From contig JAUJPP010000012.1 in assembly GCA_030562195.1 (NCBI GenBank), positions 17,918,001 to 17,982,000 on the forward strand: a DNA stretch of 64,000 nt, in the 5' to 3' direction. A program made the position numbers and the translations under genes. The notes under the pieces are model-generated. The model did no database searches and was not told the DNA's origin. It saw nothing but the letters and a program-made list of their open reading frames with translations. Positions 21,691 to 32,389 of this stretch are shown here, in pieces (position 1 is the first letter of the stretch; every line of letters starts with the position of its first letter). This DNA comes from Nipponacmea schrenckii. Lineage: Eukaryota; Mollusca; Gastropoda; Lottiidae.

Positions 21691-22117
21691 CAGGATAGAC
21701 AAGGCTACCGGAAAAAAGTGCCCCCACCCCCCCCCCTTTTTAAAAAGAAATAAAAATAATTTTTTTTTTATCAAACGTTTGTCGATTGAGATGTTTCAAC
21801 TTGCAAAATATGTCAAAGCTACCCAAAAACAACATTATTTGAGATTTTTGCAAGTCGACTGATAATAGTGCTAATGTAGCCTATACTAAAATTAAGACAA
21901 GGTAAGACACTCGGGTTTTGTTTACTTCACGTACCGATCACAGATCCTACCATTCATGTCACTGACTTCATTCCTTTCATTAATGAATTTGCTCTTTGGG
22001 CATACATATATTTCTTAAATCGGAGCTCAAATAGCCCAGTAGTTCATGTTTTAATCGAACAATTCACAATTTTTATCGACATTTTAAAATTCGTAAAAGA
22101 TCTAGGAACGGACGTGG

Positions 22118-22256
22118 CCATAGAAGTGACAGTGAGTCTGCGCACTGGGTCTATTTATTGTATTGTAGTCTGTATAATAATAAAAAAGGAGTTATTTTTT
22201 TTTTAGAGAGTATCTAAAAATAGACCCAGCGCGCAGACTCACTGTCACTTCTATGG
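22118..22256. mobile_element. 139-bp hairpin element (MITE-like)
   Basis: Terminal arms of about 39 bp pair with one mismatch: CCATAGAAGTGACAGTGAGT… against …ACTCACTGTCACTTCTATGG. The ~60-bp loop is AT-rich. Immediately to the right, GGCTAGTAGCTAAGGCCTAG and AAAGTGCTTACTTACTG match the Gypsy-type LTR, so this hairpin sits at the edge of an LTR fragment. Confidence 0.65.
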
Positions 22257-22310
22257 GCTAGTAGCTAAGGCCTAGGGGGGATTCAATTAAAGTGCTTACT
22301 TACTGTCAGG
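22257..22310 (+). mobile_element. Gypsy-type LTR fragment
   Basis: GCTAGTAGCTAAGGCCTAGG and ATTCAATTAAAGTGCTTACT match the LTR sequences at 24,656-24,700 and 30,902-30,955. The fragment is cut off where the 22.3-23.3 kb satellite begins. Confidence 0.6.
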
Positions 22311-23340
22311 GGCGTAGCGTACGGGGGGTGTGGGGGTGTCGACCCCCCCCCCCCCATTTTTACTGAACTCGTCAGTAAAACGGTCGGTAAAAAGGGGTCA
22401 TGGATGGAACCTTCGGTAAAACGCGGAATCGATCGATTATACCGATTAAAAAAAAAACCTTGTGTTGGTTATGATCGATCGATAAAAGACGGCAAGGTGA
22501 GACCGATCGTAAAACCAAGTGACCTAAAAAGTAAAAACCTTGTGTTGGTTATGATGTTATCAGTAAACTGTCAACATTAAAAGTATTTTTTTACTGAAAC
22601 TACCGGAATCGGTCGGTAGAAGTTGGTTATGACTGGAGTCTTCGGTAAAACCGATTGGTTAACCGATACCCTTGTTATCGGTAAGTTGTTCGTTATTTGA
22701 ATTTGTCGGTAAAACGCGGAATTGGCCGATAGAAGGTCATAGATGGAGCCGTCAGTAAAACCGATTTGTTAACCGAAAGAGTGAAAACCTTGTGTCTGTT
22801 AAGATGTTATCGGTAAACCGTTCGTCTACATTAAAGTGATTTTTACTAAACTTGTCGGTAAAACGCGGAATCGGTCGATAATAGACGGTCATGGATGGGG
22901 AATGGAGCCTTCGGTAAAACCGATTGGATGACCGAAAGAGTGGAAACCTTGTGTCAGTTAGGCTGTAATCGGAAAACTGTTCGTCTACATAAAAAGTGAT
23001 TTTTACTGAACTTGTCGGTAAAACGCAGAATAGGTCGAAAAAGGACATAGAAAACATATGGTTTTCCGATGAAAATTGATTATTTGGTCCAGTGGAAAAG
23101 TCTTCCAAAATCGCGTCAGATGTATTCTCCGGGGTTTCGTAGTTTGTAAAATTTTCCGGGGGAGAACCCCTGAAACCCCCCTTCATGTCGGTAAAACGCA
23201 GAATAGGTTAAAAAGGACATATAAACATATGGTTTTCCGATGAAAATTGATAATTTGGTCCAGTGGAAAAGACTTCCAAAATCGCGTCAGATGTATTCTC
23301 CGGGTTTCCTATATATAGTTTGTAAAATTTCGGGAAAGGA
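22310..23340. repeat. Satellite-like array, ~170-bp units
   Basis: Diverged units share CTTGTCGGTAAAACGCGGAA, TCGGTCGATAATAGACGGTC, TTCGGTAAAACCGATTGG, AAAACCTTGTGTTGGTTATG and GTCTACATTAAAAGTGATTT. About five copies are visible. The last two contain a longer variant (GGTTTTCCGATGAAAATTGA…ATTCTCCGGG). Open frames on either strand here follow the repeat and are not genes. GC content and the GGTAAAAC motif differ from the surroundings. Confidence 0.75.
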
Positions 23341-23365
23341 CCGCCGAACCCCCGCCACTGCAAGG

Positions 23366-23725
23366 CCCGAATACGAATCGCTTCAATTAGCTCAGATTTA
23401 CTTATTTTCTTCACGGAAGCTTCTGTGTGCTTCGATTGCTGTTGTTTCTTCTTGCAAGGTGTCCTTTCTTCTCACAAAAGTGACATTTAGAGTCTTTGTA
23501 AGGACAGTCTGGGGCTTTGTGACTTTTCCACATCGGTAGCATTTGACCTTTTGGTGCGTAGGTTTAAGTTGTTGATGGCCTTTATGTTGATTCATTTTGT
23601 TGTTCTGCTTAACTTTGTTCACTGGTTTTGGTTTGGAAGCATGTACGGTTTCCTTGGCAACCTTTGCTGCATCTTCGGCCTCGACGGCGACTTTGACTGC
23701 CTTGGCAAAATCTAGCTGATCGTCG
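23366..23725 (-). pseudogene. Gypsy-type gag (zinc knuckle) fragment, antisense
   Basis: Reading the minus strand gives an Ala/Lys-rich gag end (AVKVAVEAEDAAKVAKE), then VKCYRCGKVT and a second Cys-His box in a shifted frame, and then KKISKSELIEAIR. These are the nucleocapsid zinc knuckles and the start of the protease region of a Ty3/Gypsy-type retroelement. A near-identical piece lies on the plus strand at 23,770-23,960, so the two form an inverted duplication. Frameshifts break it. Confidence 0.75.
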
Positions 23726-23769
23726 CGTATTTTGAGAGTGCCTTAAGAACCGCTTCATTGTTCAAAACT

Positions 23770-24160
23770 TAAACCTACGCACCAAAAGTTCAAATGCTAC
23801 CGATGTGGAAAAGTCACAGACTGTCCTTACAAAGACTCTAAATGTCACTTTTGTGGGAAGAAAGGACACCTTGCAAGAAGAAACAACAGCAATCGAAGCA
23901 CAAAGAAGCTTCCGTGAAGAAAATAAGTAAATCTGAGCTAATTGAAGCGATTCTGGGTGAAGTTTCAGATGATAGACCCAAGTTGGATGTACCAATCACA
24001 ATTAAAGACCATAAGTTTACCATGGAACTAGACACAGAGACTTCGGGAAATTTTGTCTCATTGCCGATCTGGAGAAACAACTTGGATCTGCCAGTCAACA
24101 CAACATGCCAGTGTTGGGAACCTTTAACGCCAAAACAGTAAATTTAGATCGGGGATCTTT
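23770..24160 (+). pseudogene. Gypsy-type gag-protease fragment
   Basis: The plus strand encodes KFKCYRCGKVTDCPYKDSKC and HFCGKKGHLARR (two damaged zinc knuckles), then after a stop/frameshift KKISKSELIEAILGEVSDD, PKLDVPITIKDHKFTMELDT and ETSGNFVSLPIW. The last part is a retroviral-type aspartic protease in which the active site (normally D-T/S-G) reads DTETSG. This is a dead remnant. Confidence 0.75.
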
Positions 24161-24189
24161 GTAACAATGTTAGAAACTGAGCTTTCATT

Positions 24190-24293
24190 TCCAGTTTTTG
24201 GATCTACTGTTTGGGCGTTAAAGGGTATATCATCTGAAACATCACCTAGAATCGCTTCAATTAGCTCAGATTTCCTTATTTTCTTCACGGAAG
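24190..24293 (-). pseudogene. Second antisense Gypsy-type protease fragment
   Basis: On the minus strand this repeats the SELIEAILGDVSDDIP region and the sequence coding for NAQTVDPKTGNESS. It forms an inverted repeat with 24,121-24,160 and 23,930-23,970 and is then joined directly to a plus-strand integrase tail at 24,320. Confidence 0.6.
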
Positions 24294-24319
24294 CAGAGAG
24301 GAACCAGACACTGATTCTG

Positions 24320-24756
24320 AGTTTTCGACAGAAAATTCGGCGGAAGTATAATGCATGCCTCTAGGTGAAACTCAATCATATCCAAGAAACTAATTTCGGA
24401 GTATGGACACGATAACCCAAGACGATCCCAACGAGAGCACAAACTAAAAGTGAAGATTTGTTGCTGACGTTTGTAACATTAGTTTTGGTGGGGATGTGTT
24501 ATGGTATTGACCCCGATTATTCTAGAACTTTAGAGGATATATTTCCAGAAGTTACTAAAGGCTTCTCAACTAATATTATGATGTAATAGGACCTGTTTAA
24601 ACGGTGTGCAACAATGTATCACTTTTGGATTGTTAAATTGGCCTTTATATAAATAGGCTAGTAGCTAAGGCCTAGGGGGATTCAATTAAAGTGCTTACTT
24701 GCTGTATTTACGATTTGTGTATTATAACTTGTGCTTAATATATTGTGCTTATATTT
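24320..24756 (+). mobile_element. Gypsy-type integrase tail plus LTR remnant
   Basis: GAGTTTTCGACAGAAAATTC through GATCCCAACGAGAGCACAAA is the end of pol: a Lys/Arg-rich tail with SEYG and NPRRSQREHK. From about 24,457 (TGTTGCTGACGTTTGTAACA) the sequence is probably LTR, continuing through GTGTTATGGTATTGACCCCG, GGCCTTTATATAAATAGGCT (TATA-like) and AAGTGCTTACTTGCTG. The same pol-tail/LTR stretch recurs at 30,551-31,010 with few differences. Confidence 0.75.
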
Positions 24757-24880
24757 GGTTTTCGGGGAAGGGAGGGATTGAATCTCCCAAATGTACAGGC
24801 CTAGGGTGGAACAAATATTTAATTGAGAAATTGGGATCTGGATCTGTTGGATGATTTTCTTCTCTTCTGATCTGAAATTA
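24757..24880 (+). mobile_element. Inverted 5' fragment of a Penelope-like element
   Basis: GGTTTTCGGGGAAGGGAGGG through GATCTGTTGGATGATTTTCT matches, in the opposite direction, the 5' leader and RT start of the copy ending at 42,835. It sits head-on to the 3' end of the neighbouring minus-strand element. The same inverted piece precedes the copy at 50,128. Inverted partial copies are known for Penelope-like elements. Confidence 0.7.
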
Positions 24881-25143
24881 CAAAAAATAAAATAACTCGC
24901 CCGAAGGGCGAGAAGTATAGTACCTTTTATGTACAGATTGTTTTTAGTTTGCTATGAACAAGGTTGTCATTTAAGTTCTGATTTTTTGAATTATCTGTTT
25001 ATAGACATGAGGAAATTTCTCTTGAAGACTCTTATAATGGGTTTGAACTATCTTACTTGCTTTGTTACTGGTTGTATTAAATGGAACTACAAAGGGTGCT
25101 ATGCCTACACTGTGGTGAATATCAAGTCCTATGGGTCTTGCTG
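24881..25143 (-). mobile_element. Penelope-like element copy 1, 3' part
   Basis: This matches 50,128-50,370 almost throughout: the ACTCGCCCGAAGGGCGAG hairpin, GAAGTATAGTACCTTTTATG, AAGACTCTTATAATGGG and ACTACAAAGGGTGCTATGCC. On the minus strand it encodes the C-terminal tail of the polyprotein (…PIGLDIHHSVGIAPFVVPFN…). It is cut at TTGCTG (25,138-25,143) by the foldback element and resumes at 27,414. Confidence 0.8.
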
Positions 25144-27413
25144 TATGGTGGCCTACCGCTATCATTCAAAGACTTAAGTAATACTTTAAAAGTTTACGAA
25201 AAAAAGTATGTTAAAAACATTTAAATTTAATTCTAAATGAAATTTTATTCATAAAAAAAGATAAAAGTAAAAATAAATCTAAATAAAAATGAAAGTAACT
25301 TAAAAATAAATTAAAAACGAATTTCCCCCGAAAACAAAATGAAAAACAAAACTTAATTTAGATCAAAATAAAAATTAAAATGAATTCATAAAAAAATGGA
25401 AATGAAAAAAAAAAAATTAAATTAAAACAAAAGTAAACAGAAAGCAAAGTTAAAAAAAAGTGTAGAGCCTACAGCTATCATAGTATACCACAATGCATTG
25501 CACTCAGGTCGATTTATCTTCTTTAGATGGCGATTTGTCTATAAGGGAAACTACTCTTTGCTTTATTTACATAAAATGACTGCTTATTTCAGAAGCAATG
25601 GATGAGAATTGCGTTTGTCAAGACATTCAAGGGAATGAAATGACTGATTTTCTCAAAAGAGATTATAGCCAATATAGATGGATCATTCCTACACTCGACC
25701 GTCGGTTGTGATTCTTTGATATATTACACTGATTTAACTGTATCGATTGAATCTGTGAAGGATGCTTGTCCTTAAGCCATATAGGACTGCTAAATAGCTG
25801 TAGTGGAAAACTGCTTTGGCTGAAAATATGGAATTCAAATAGTGGTCCAAAACTAATAGGAGCCTTTTTTGCTAAAATTGTAAATTGATGACAGAAAGAT
25901 ATTTGGCCTCAAGATAAATTATCAGTTGATATATTACACTGATTTGAGATGATACGATGTTATTTAGAAAGTTGTGTTGCAACAATATTTTTGTTATTGG
26001 GATGACACTTACTTGGTATAGCACAAGATTCTAGTGCTGAAAATTGGCTGAGACCCGAACAGGTCAGTTGGCCGAGTGGTCTAGACGGTTGACATTGCTG
26101 GCGATTAGGTGCCTGACTCTGAGATCGCTGGTTCAAAACCCGTTCGGGTCTCAGCCAATTTTCAGCACTAGAATATATTATGCTATGCAAGGTAAGTGTT
26201 ATCCCAATAACGAAAATAGTGTTATTACACTGATTTGACTGTATCGATTGAATCGGTTAATGATGCTGTTGCTGATTAAGCAAATGGACCAGGGTCTCTG
26301 CTTTGTTATAGGGCTATGTACAAATAAATAAGGCAAAAACATCAATTAAGGTTGCCCCGAGATTTAGCTTATGCTGCAATGTCTGAATAGACCCTGTTGG
26401 ATTGGAAAATCGTGCAGTTAGTGTCACCGCACTTACTGATTACCTTGTGATCATATCACTGTTAACAATTTATTTTGGAAGTAAAAAGATAACTTTGTGA
26501 CCAAATTACTGATAATTTATCTTGAGGCTAAATTACCGTTATTTACTTGTGACCATATATACTAATTTGCCTTGTGACTGTTACTAACTTAACTTGTGAC
26601 GAAATTAAACTTATTGAAACATTACTGTAATTAATTAAATACTTGTAGCCCCATTTCTATCATCAATTGACAATTTTAGCAAAAAAGCTTCTATTAGTTT
26701 TGGACCACTATTTGATGTCCATATTTTCAGCCAAAGCAGTTTTCCACTACAGCTATTTAGCAGTCCTATATGGCTTAAGGACAAGCATCCTTCACAGATT
26801 CAATCGATACAGTTAAATCAGTGTAATATATCAAAGAATCACAACCGACGGTCGAGCGTAGGAATGATCCATCTATATTGGCTATAATCTCTTTTGAGAA
26901 AATTAATCATTTCATTCCTTTGAATGTCTTGAGAAACGCAATTCTCATCCATTGCTTCTGAAATAAGCAGTCATTTTATGTAAATAAAACAAAGAGTAGT
27001 TTCCTTTATAGACAAATCGCCCATCTAAAGAAGATAAATCGACCTGAGTGCAATGCATTGTGGTATACTATGATAGCTGTAGGCTCTACACTTTTTTAAC
27101 TTTGCTTTCTGTTTACTTTCGTTTTAAATTTAATTTTTCTTTTTTTTAATTTCCATTTTTTTATGAATTCATTTTAATTGTATTTTTATTTTGATCTAAA
27201 TTAAGTTTTGTTTTTCATTTGTTTTCGGGGGAAATTCGTTTTTAATTTATTTTTAAGTTACTTTCATTTTGATTTTGATTTATTTTTATTTTTATCTTTT
27301 TTTATGAATAAAATTTCATTTAGAATTACATTTAAATGTCTTTTAACATACTTTTTCTCGTAAACTTTTAAAGTATTACTTAATTCCTTGAATGATAGCG
27401 GTAGGCCACCATA
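25144..27413. mobile_element. 2.27-kb foldback element with tRNA-like centre
   Basis: Long inverted arms of about 760 bp (about 25,144-25,905 and 26,655-27,413) begin and end TATGGTGGCCTACCGCTATC / reverse complement. The arms contain AT-rich tracts, CGAATTTCCCCCGAAAACAA, and GACCGTCGGTTGTGATTCTT. The middle holds a second palindrome with a tRNA-like core. The target is a Penelope-like element: TTGCTG is duplicated at 25,138-25,143 and 27,414-27,419, and the flanks join seamlessly if the element is removed. If the ends are set at TGGTGG…CCATA, the duplication is 8 bp (TTGCTGTA). No transposase is present, so it is non-autonomous. Confidence 0.88.
26029..26173 (+). repeat. Inner palindrome around a tRNA-Leu-like sequence
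   Basis: Perfect 32-bp inverted arms at 26,029-26,060 and 26,142-26,173 (TTCTAGTGCTGAAAATTGGC TGAGACCCGAAC) enclose a class-II tRNA-like sequence. It has TGGCCGAGTGGTCTAGACGG (A box) and GGTTCAAAACC (B box), with about 50 bases between. The arms replace the normal acceptor stem, so this is not a normal tRNA gene. Pairing extends outward with mismatches on both sides. Confidence 0.85.
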
Positions 27414-28148
27414 TTGCTGTATTCAATGTCTCAATCCAATGGGCTTCTCTAGATTGACGGAATTTGGTAGTTTCATCTTCGGGCAAGTCGATTTCTATGC
27501 GCTCAATTGGGGTTAGGGTGAGATCGTCAAGTGAATGGTCGTCAAGATTGAAATGATTAGAAACAGGCTTGTCTTTTTTAATTTAATATCTGATCTGTGA
27601 GCATTAAACGAGTGCGTAATTTCCCCGATATATTGTTTAGGACATTTTTTACATGAAATTAAGTATATTACATTCGAGTTTTGACATGTTAGGTGCTCTT
27701 GGATCGGGTATCTTTTATTCGTAGAGTTACTTGGAAAATAATGCGTTTCTGATATAAAGAGACATGTTTTGCATCTGGTTGACATTTATGGGACACTACT
27801 GGAGGCACTTCGGCATAAAGTCTATTTTTAGCTGCTAACTGTGCTAATGTGGAATTCTTTATGTTTCTTAAAAATCGTTTAGAGTATCCACGCTCTTTCA
27901 GTTTTGAGAAAACAATCGTACAGGCTTGGTTGAAATCAGAAGACCTTGTGCAAATTCGGTGAAATCGTAAAACTTGTTACTTAATTATTCCAGAAAATGT
28001 ATGTTTTAGATGAAATGAGCTCTTATGCAAAAGTTGATGAGTGTCGGTTTCTTTGAAATATACTTTAATATCTAATTTATTAGTCTCTGCTATGGAATCT
28101 CCTTTAAAAACAGTAGTATCGAGAAAATCTATGCTTTTGTGGCTGACG
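27414..28148 (-). pseudogene. Penelope-like element copy 1: GIY-YIG and RT C-terminal part
   Basis: Reading the minus strand downward from 28,148 gives HKSIDFLDTTVFKGDSIAET and YFKETDTHQLLHKSSFHLKH (RT thumb region), HRICTR…ACTIVFSKLKERGYS, and then CKTCLFISETHYFPSN and SNVIYLISCKKCPKQYIGEI. The last two are the GIY-YIG nuclease (YLI…QYIGE) with its Cys-rich lead. PVSNHFNLDDHSLDDLTL-type sequence and the R-E-W-I-tail follow. Stops and frameshifts are present. The 5' side is lost at the pearl/HINE element at 28,149. Confidence 0.85.
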
Positions 28149-30320
28149 TTTTTATACGCCCACATGAAATGGGGGGCGTATATTGTCGTCACCCACATCC
28201 GTCCGTCCGTCCGTCTGTCCGTCGGTCCGTCCGTCCGTCCATCCACAATTGCTTGTAAACACTGTACACGGTGTAATTCTTGACGGATTTAGATGAAACT
28301 TAATATGAGTGTTTATGATCACGCAAGGATGAACCCTATTGAAAATCAGCGAAATCGGAAAAAAATTAGTATGAGTTCGTGCCCTTGTTCTTGAATGGCT
28401 CGTAAACACTCTACAACGTACAATTCTTGACTGATTTTGATGAAACTTGGTGTGAGAGTATGTTATAACTCAAGGATAAACCCTTTCGAAAATCAGCGAA
28501 ATCGAAAAACATTTAGTATGAGTTATTGCCCTTGTTCTTGAAAACGCGTTCAATTTTAGCTTGTAAACACTCTTGAGAGAACAATTTTTAATGGATTTTA
28601 ATGAAACTTGAGTATTTGTTATCACCCAAGGATGAAGCCTATTGGAAACCAGTCAAATCGCAAAAAAATTAATATCAGTTATTGCCCTTGTTTTTGAAAA
28701 CGCGTTCAATTTTTAGCTTGTAAACACTCTACAAAGCACAGTTAATGACCGATTTTGACGAAACTTGCTGAAATTGTTTAATATCACCCAAGAATGAACC
28801 CTTTTGAAAATAGCAAATATCGAAATATATTTAATAGGAATTATTGCCCTTGTTCTATAAAATGTGTTGGATTTTTGCCTTGTAAACACTCTACAAGTCA
28901 CAATTCTTGAGCGATTTTGACATAACTTGGCATGAGTATTTGTAATCACCTAAGGATGAACCCTATTGAAATTCAGTTAAATCGAAAAATATTTAGTATC
29001 AGTTATTGCCCTTGTGTTTGAAAACGCGTTCAATTTTAGCTTGTAAACACTCTAGAAAGAACAATTCTTAACGGATTTTGATAAAACTTGGCTTGAGTAT
29101 TTGTTTTTACCCAAGGATGAACCTTTTTGAAAATCAAATAAATCAAAATATATTTAGTGTCAGTTATTGCCCTTGTGTTTGAAAACGAGTTTAACCTTTT
29201 TGGCTAATAAACACTCTAGAAGGTACAATTCATGACCAATGTTGACAAAACTCACTGAAATTGTTGGATATCGCAAGGGATGAGCCTAATTGAAAATTAA
29301 AAATATCAAAATATATCTAATATGAATTAGTGCCCTTGTTCTTTTAAACGCGTTCGATTTTTGTCTCGTAAACACTCTACATTGCACAATTCTTGACGGA
29401 TTTTGATGAAACTTGGTGTGAGAGTGTGTTATAACTCAAGGATGACCCCTATTGAAAATCAGCCAAATCGAAAAAAAATTAGTATGAGTTACTGCCCTTG
29501 TTCTTGAAAACGCATTCAATTTTAGCTTGTAAACATTCTAGAAAGCACTATTCTTAATGGATTTTGATTAACTTTGTCTTGAGTATTTGTTGGTACCCAA
29601 GGATGAACCCTATTATAAATCAAATAAATAGAAATATATTTAATGTCAGTTATAGCCCTTGTTCTTGAAAACGCGTTCAATTTTAGCTTGTAAACACTCT
29701 AGAAAGAACAATTTTTAATGGATTTTGATGTAACTTGGCTGTGTTATTTGTTGTCTCCCAAGGATGAACCCTATTGAAAATCGAAAAATATTTAGTACAA
29801 GTTATTGACCTTGTTTTTGAAAACGCGTTAACTCGTAAACACTCTAGAAAGAACAATTTTGAATGGATTTTGATGAAACTTGGCTTTAGTATTTGTTTTC
29901 TCACAAGGATAAACCCTATTGAAAATCAGATAAATCGAAAAATATTTAGTGTCAGTTGTTGCGCCTGTTTTCAAAAACGCTTTAAACTTTTTGCTTGTGA
30001 ACACTCTAAAAATTCCTTTTTGACAAAACTCGCTGAAATTGTTTAATATCAACCTAGGATGAGCCTTATTAAGAATTAAAAATATCAAAATATTATTAAG
30101 GGTGAACCCTATTGCAAATCATAAAAATACCGAAAAATATTTAATGAGTTGTTATTAGGTACAATTCTTGACAGTTTTTAATGAAACTAGAGACCCTAGA
30201 AAAAAATAGGTTGGAAGGTTGAATATTTCATTCCACTTATTGTAACCTTACTGAAAAGTTTTTATTTGAAATAAATGCTGCCAGTGGGCGTATATTACCT
30301 TGCCTGGCAAGCTATCTTTT
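28149..30320 (+). mobile_element. Complete pearl/HINE-like element
   Basis: The 5' end TTTTTATACGCCCACATGAA…GGGGGGCGTATAT can fold (ATACGCCC/GGGCGTAT). It is followed by a GTCC/GTCT microsatellite (28,199-28,240), then 12-13 core units of ~160 bp (TTGTAAACACTCTAGAAAG, GATTTTGATGAAACTTGG, CCAAGGATGAACCCTATTGA, GTTATTGCCCTTGTTCTTGA). The 3' end is CCAGTGGGCGTATATTACCT, TGCCTGGCAAGCTATCTTT. The subterminal GTGGGCGTAT is the reverse complement of the 5' ATACGCCCAC, and a TTGCC-T-GGCAA hairpin ends the element. This layout (5' and subterminal 3' inverted repeats, GTCY microsatellite, tandem core, 3' hairpin) is that of Helentron-associated elements such as DINE-1 and bivalve pearl. It has no genes. 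Confidence 0.85.
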
Positions 30321-30351
30321 TGGTTAATAATTTTTTTTTTTTTTTTTAGAT

Positions 30352-31010
30352 TGTTCAGGTTGTTGATGGCCTTTATGATGGCCTAAACATGAATTGGGGT
30401 GCCTAAAGGATTTTGAATTAGATGTAAAGTGTAAATCTGATGCGAAAGCGGTTTGTCACAAGGCACAACCGGCTCCTTTTGCTCTTCAAGATGACCTTGC
30501 GAAAGGTTACGAAGAAGGTATCGCCAAAGGAGTCTGGAAGCTATTCCACACCAGTGAGTTTTCGACAGAAAATTCAGCGGAAGTATAATGCATGCCTCTA
30601 GGTGAAACTCAATCATATCAACCTAAGTCCAAGAAACTAATTTCGGAGTATGGACCCGATAACCCAAGACGATCCCAGCGAGAGCACAAACCAAAAGTGA
30701 AGATTTGTTGCTGACGTTTGTAACATTAGTTTTGGTGGGGATGTGTTATGGTATTGACCCCGATTATTCTAGAACTTTAGAGGTTATATTTCCAGAAGTT
30801 ACTAAAGGCTTCTCAACTAATATTATGATGTAATAGGACATGTTAAAACGGTGTGCAACAATGTATCACTTTTGGATTGTTAAATTGGCCTTTATATAAA
30901 TAGGCTAGTAGCTAAGGCCTAAGTAGCTAAGGGGGATTCAATGAAAGTGCTTACTTGCTGTATTTACGATTTGTGTATTATACCTTGTGCTTAATATATT
31001 GTGCTTATAT
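30352..31010 (+). mobile_element. Internally deleted Gypsy-type element with LTR
   Basis: A short antisense gag piece (30,354-30,376) is followed by the protease-RT linker (FELDVKCKSDAKAVCHKAQP, APFALQDDLAKGYEEGIAKG, VWK; 30,410-30,545). This is fused straight to the integrase tail (SEFSTENSAEV-stop, then the SEYG…NPRRSQREHK region). From about 30,704 an LTR-like stretch (TGTTGCTGACGTTTGTAACA to TTGTGCTTATATTTGG) matches 24,457-24,756. RT, RNase H and most of integrase are deleted. Confidence 0.8.
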
Positions 31011-31089
31011 TTGGATTATTGTTGTTTCGTTTTGCATTCATTATTGGATTAAATATCTGTGTATTCTACGAGTTTCGAGAAAGAAATAC

Positions 31090-31300
31090 AACAAAGAGAA
31101 AGCTGAATTCTCCAAAAACGTACAGTTCACACCCAGAATGAGGTTGAATTCTACCAAAATGTACAGTCCCCATACCAAATAAAGGTTGAATTCACCCAAA
31201 ATACAAACCAAAAGATACAGTCCACATAAGCGATGGATGAATTATCTCTCCATGTACAGTCCACATTCAAGGTGATGGTTGAATTTACCCAAAATTTCTC
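31090..31300. repeat. Degenerate 'GTACAGTCCACAT' repeats
   Basis: Four to five loose units (AAAATGTACAGTCCCCATAC, AAATAAAGGTTGAATTCACC) of the same type as 20,680-21,180. They lie just after an LTR-like sequence. Confidence 0.55.
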
Positions 31301-32240
31301 AATTTCCTAGATTATTTCGATACCTCTGACAAGAAAAATTTGTATTTCACTGAGGAAACGATTTAAAATACTTACCAAACAGGCTTGTTTTTGGTTTTTT
31401 CTAGAGATCATCTTCCCAAGCTCGTGGTCATGTCTTATTTTCTGTAAACACCATTCCAATATCATGGATTAGGACATAGGTTTGCAATCTACTCAAAGAT
31501 GACGTCTACAATTAAAAAAGAAATTAGTGTGTATAAATGCATTGATTAGAGCTCTTTTCTATCTGACTAGACTTAATTGTTCGAAGGAGCATTGGGGTAT
31601 GGTCTTCGTTGAAATACTCAAAGAAGTCGGTTGCTCGTGCCCTTCTGTAGATATGGATTCTGAAATACACTGTAGTTGTTTTTAAATCTGTAGTAATCTT
31701 ATTGCATTAGTCAACATGTCCAAGAATAACTTTTTATGTACTAAGTAGATGTATACAATACAACACAACGTAACGGTACAGTATGAGGTCCCTGGGGGCA
31801 ATGTTTAACATGGCTGTACTGAGGTCAAATCGTTACTAGTCTAGGGCATTTTAGAGGGTCATTTTCAATATTTTTAAAGAGAGTTGGAATAGCAGCATGA
31901 AAGTAGTTTTGTTAATATTCAATAACAACACACATGACGTGGGATTTTCATTTTTAAAGGTGCTAGTGTTAACGAGGTTGAACTATTTATTTTTTTACAA
32001 GTTCTAAATTTGCAACCTTGCAGTAGTCCTAAATACGTTTTGAAATAAAGGCGGAAGTGGCTGTCGTAGTATTTTAACGAAAAATTCGAATCAATCTATT
32101 TAAACTCAGGACGACGCGTAAGAGAAATAATGATCTGGTTTTGTTTAAGGCTATTTTCGCACACATATTTAAATAGAATGTAATACGTCATAAAGATTTG
32201 ACATGACAGTCGTGTCTTTGGCTTCATCTTTTATACACGT
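31300..32240. other. Intergenic, no gene seen
   Basis: No coding signal. This is the likely upstream region of the chitin-binding gene. The stretch 32,165-32,230 contains ATTTAAATAG, TACGTCAT and TTTTATACACG, which could be promoter parts, but nothing decides this. Confidence 0.35.
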
Positions 32241-32389
32241 TGACATATTACTGACAGGCCATTAACCAGATTACATCGTCTTCAACTTGCGTCTTGGGTT
32301 ATCACAATACAATTGCTACAGTTAAACGGAATATTTTCTGAAAGTTTGGCGCAGTGTTCATTTCTGCCGACGTAAATATTGGTCAACAG
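32240..32389 (+). other. Possible non-coding first exon of the chitin-binding gene
   Basis: GGTCAACAG|GTAAGACAT at 32,389/32,390 is a near-consensus donor. No long open frame precedes it, and the next acceptor on this strand in front of a convincing start codon is at 35,935, one base before the ATG codon region of the secreted protein. A 5' untranslated exon joined over a 3.5-kb intron would explain why the coding exon begins one base before its ATG. The left end is arbitrary. This is inference only. Confidence 0.25.

Noticed and set aside
22752..23414. 144- and 68-codon minus-strand frames
   Set aside because: They repeat with the ~170-bp satellite units, so they reflect array periodicity.
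26061..26141. Functional tRNA-Leu gene
   Set aside because: A and B boxes are present, but the expected acceptor stem is missing and the sequence is framed by transposon arms.
28713..30088. Several 70-90-codon frames with RVFTS endings
   Set aside because: They recur with each ~160-bp core unit of the pearl/HINE-like element.
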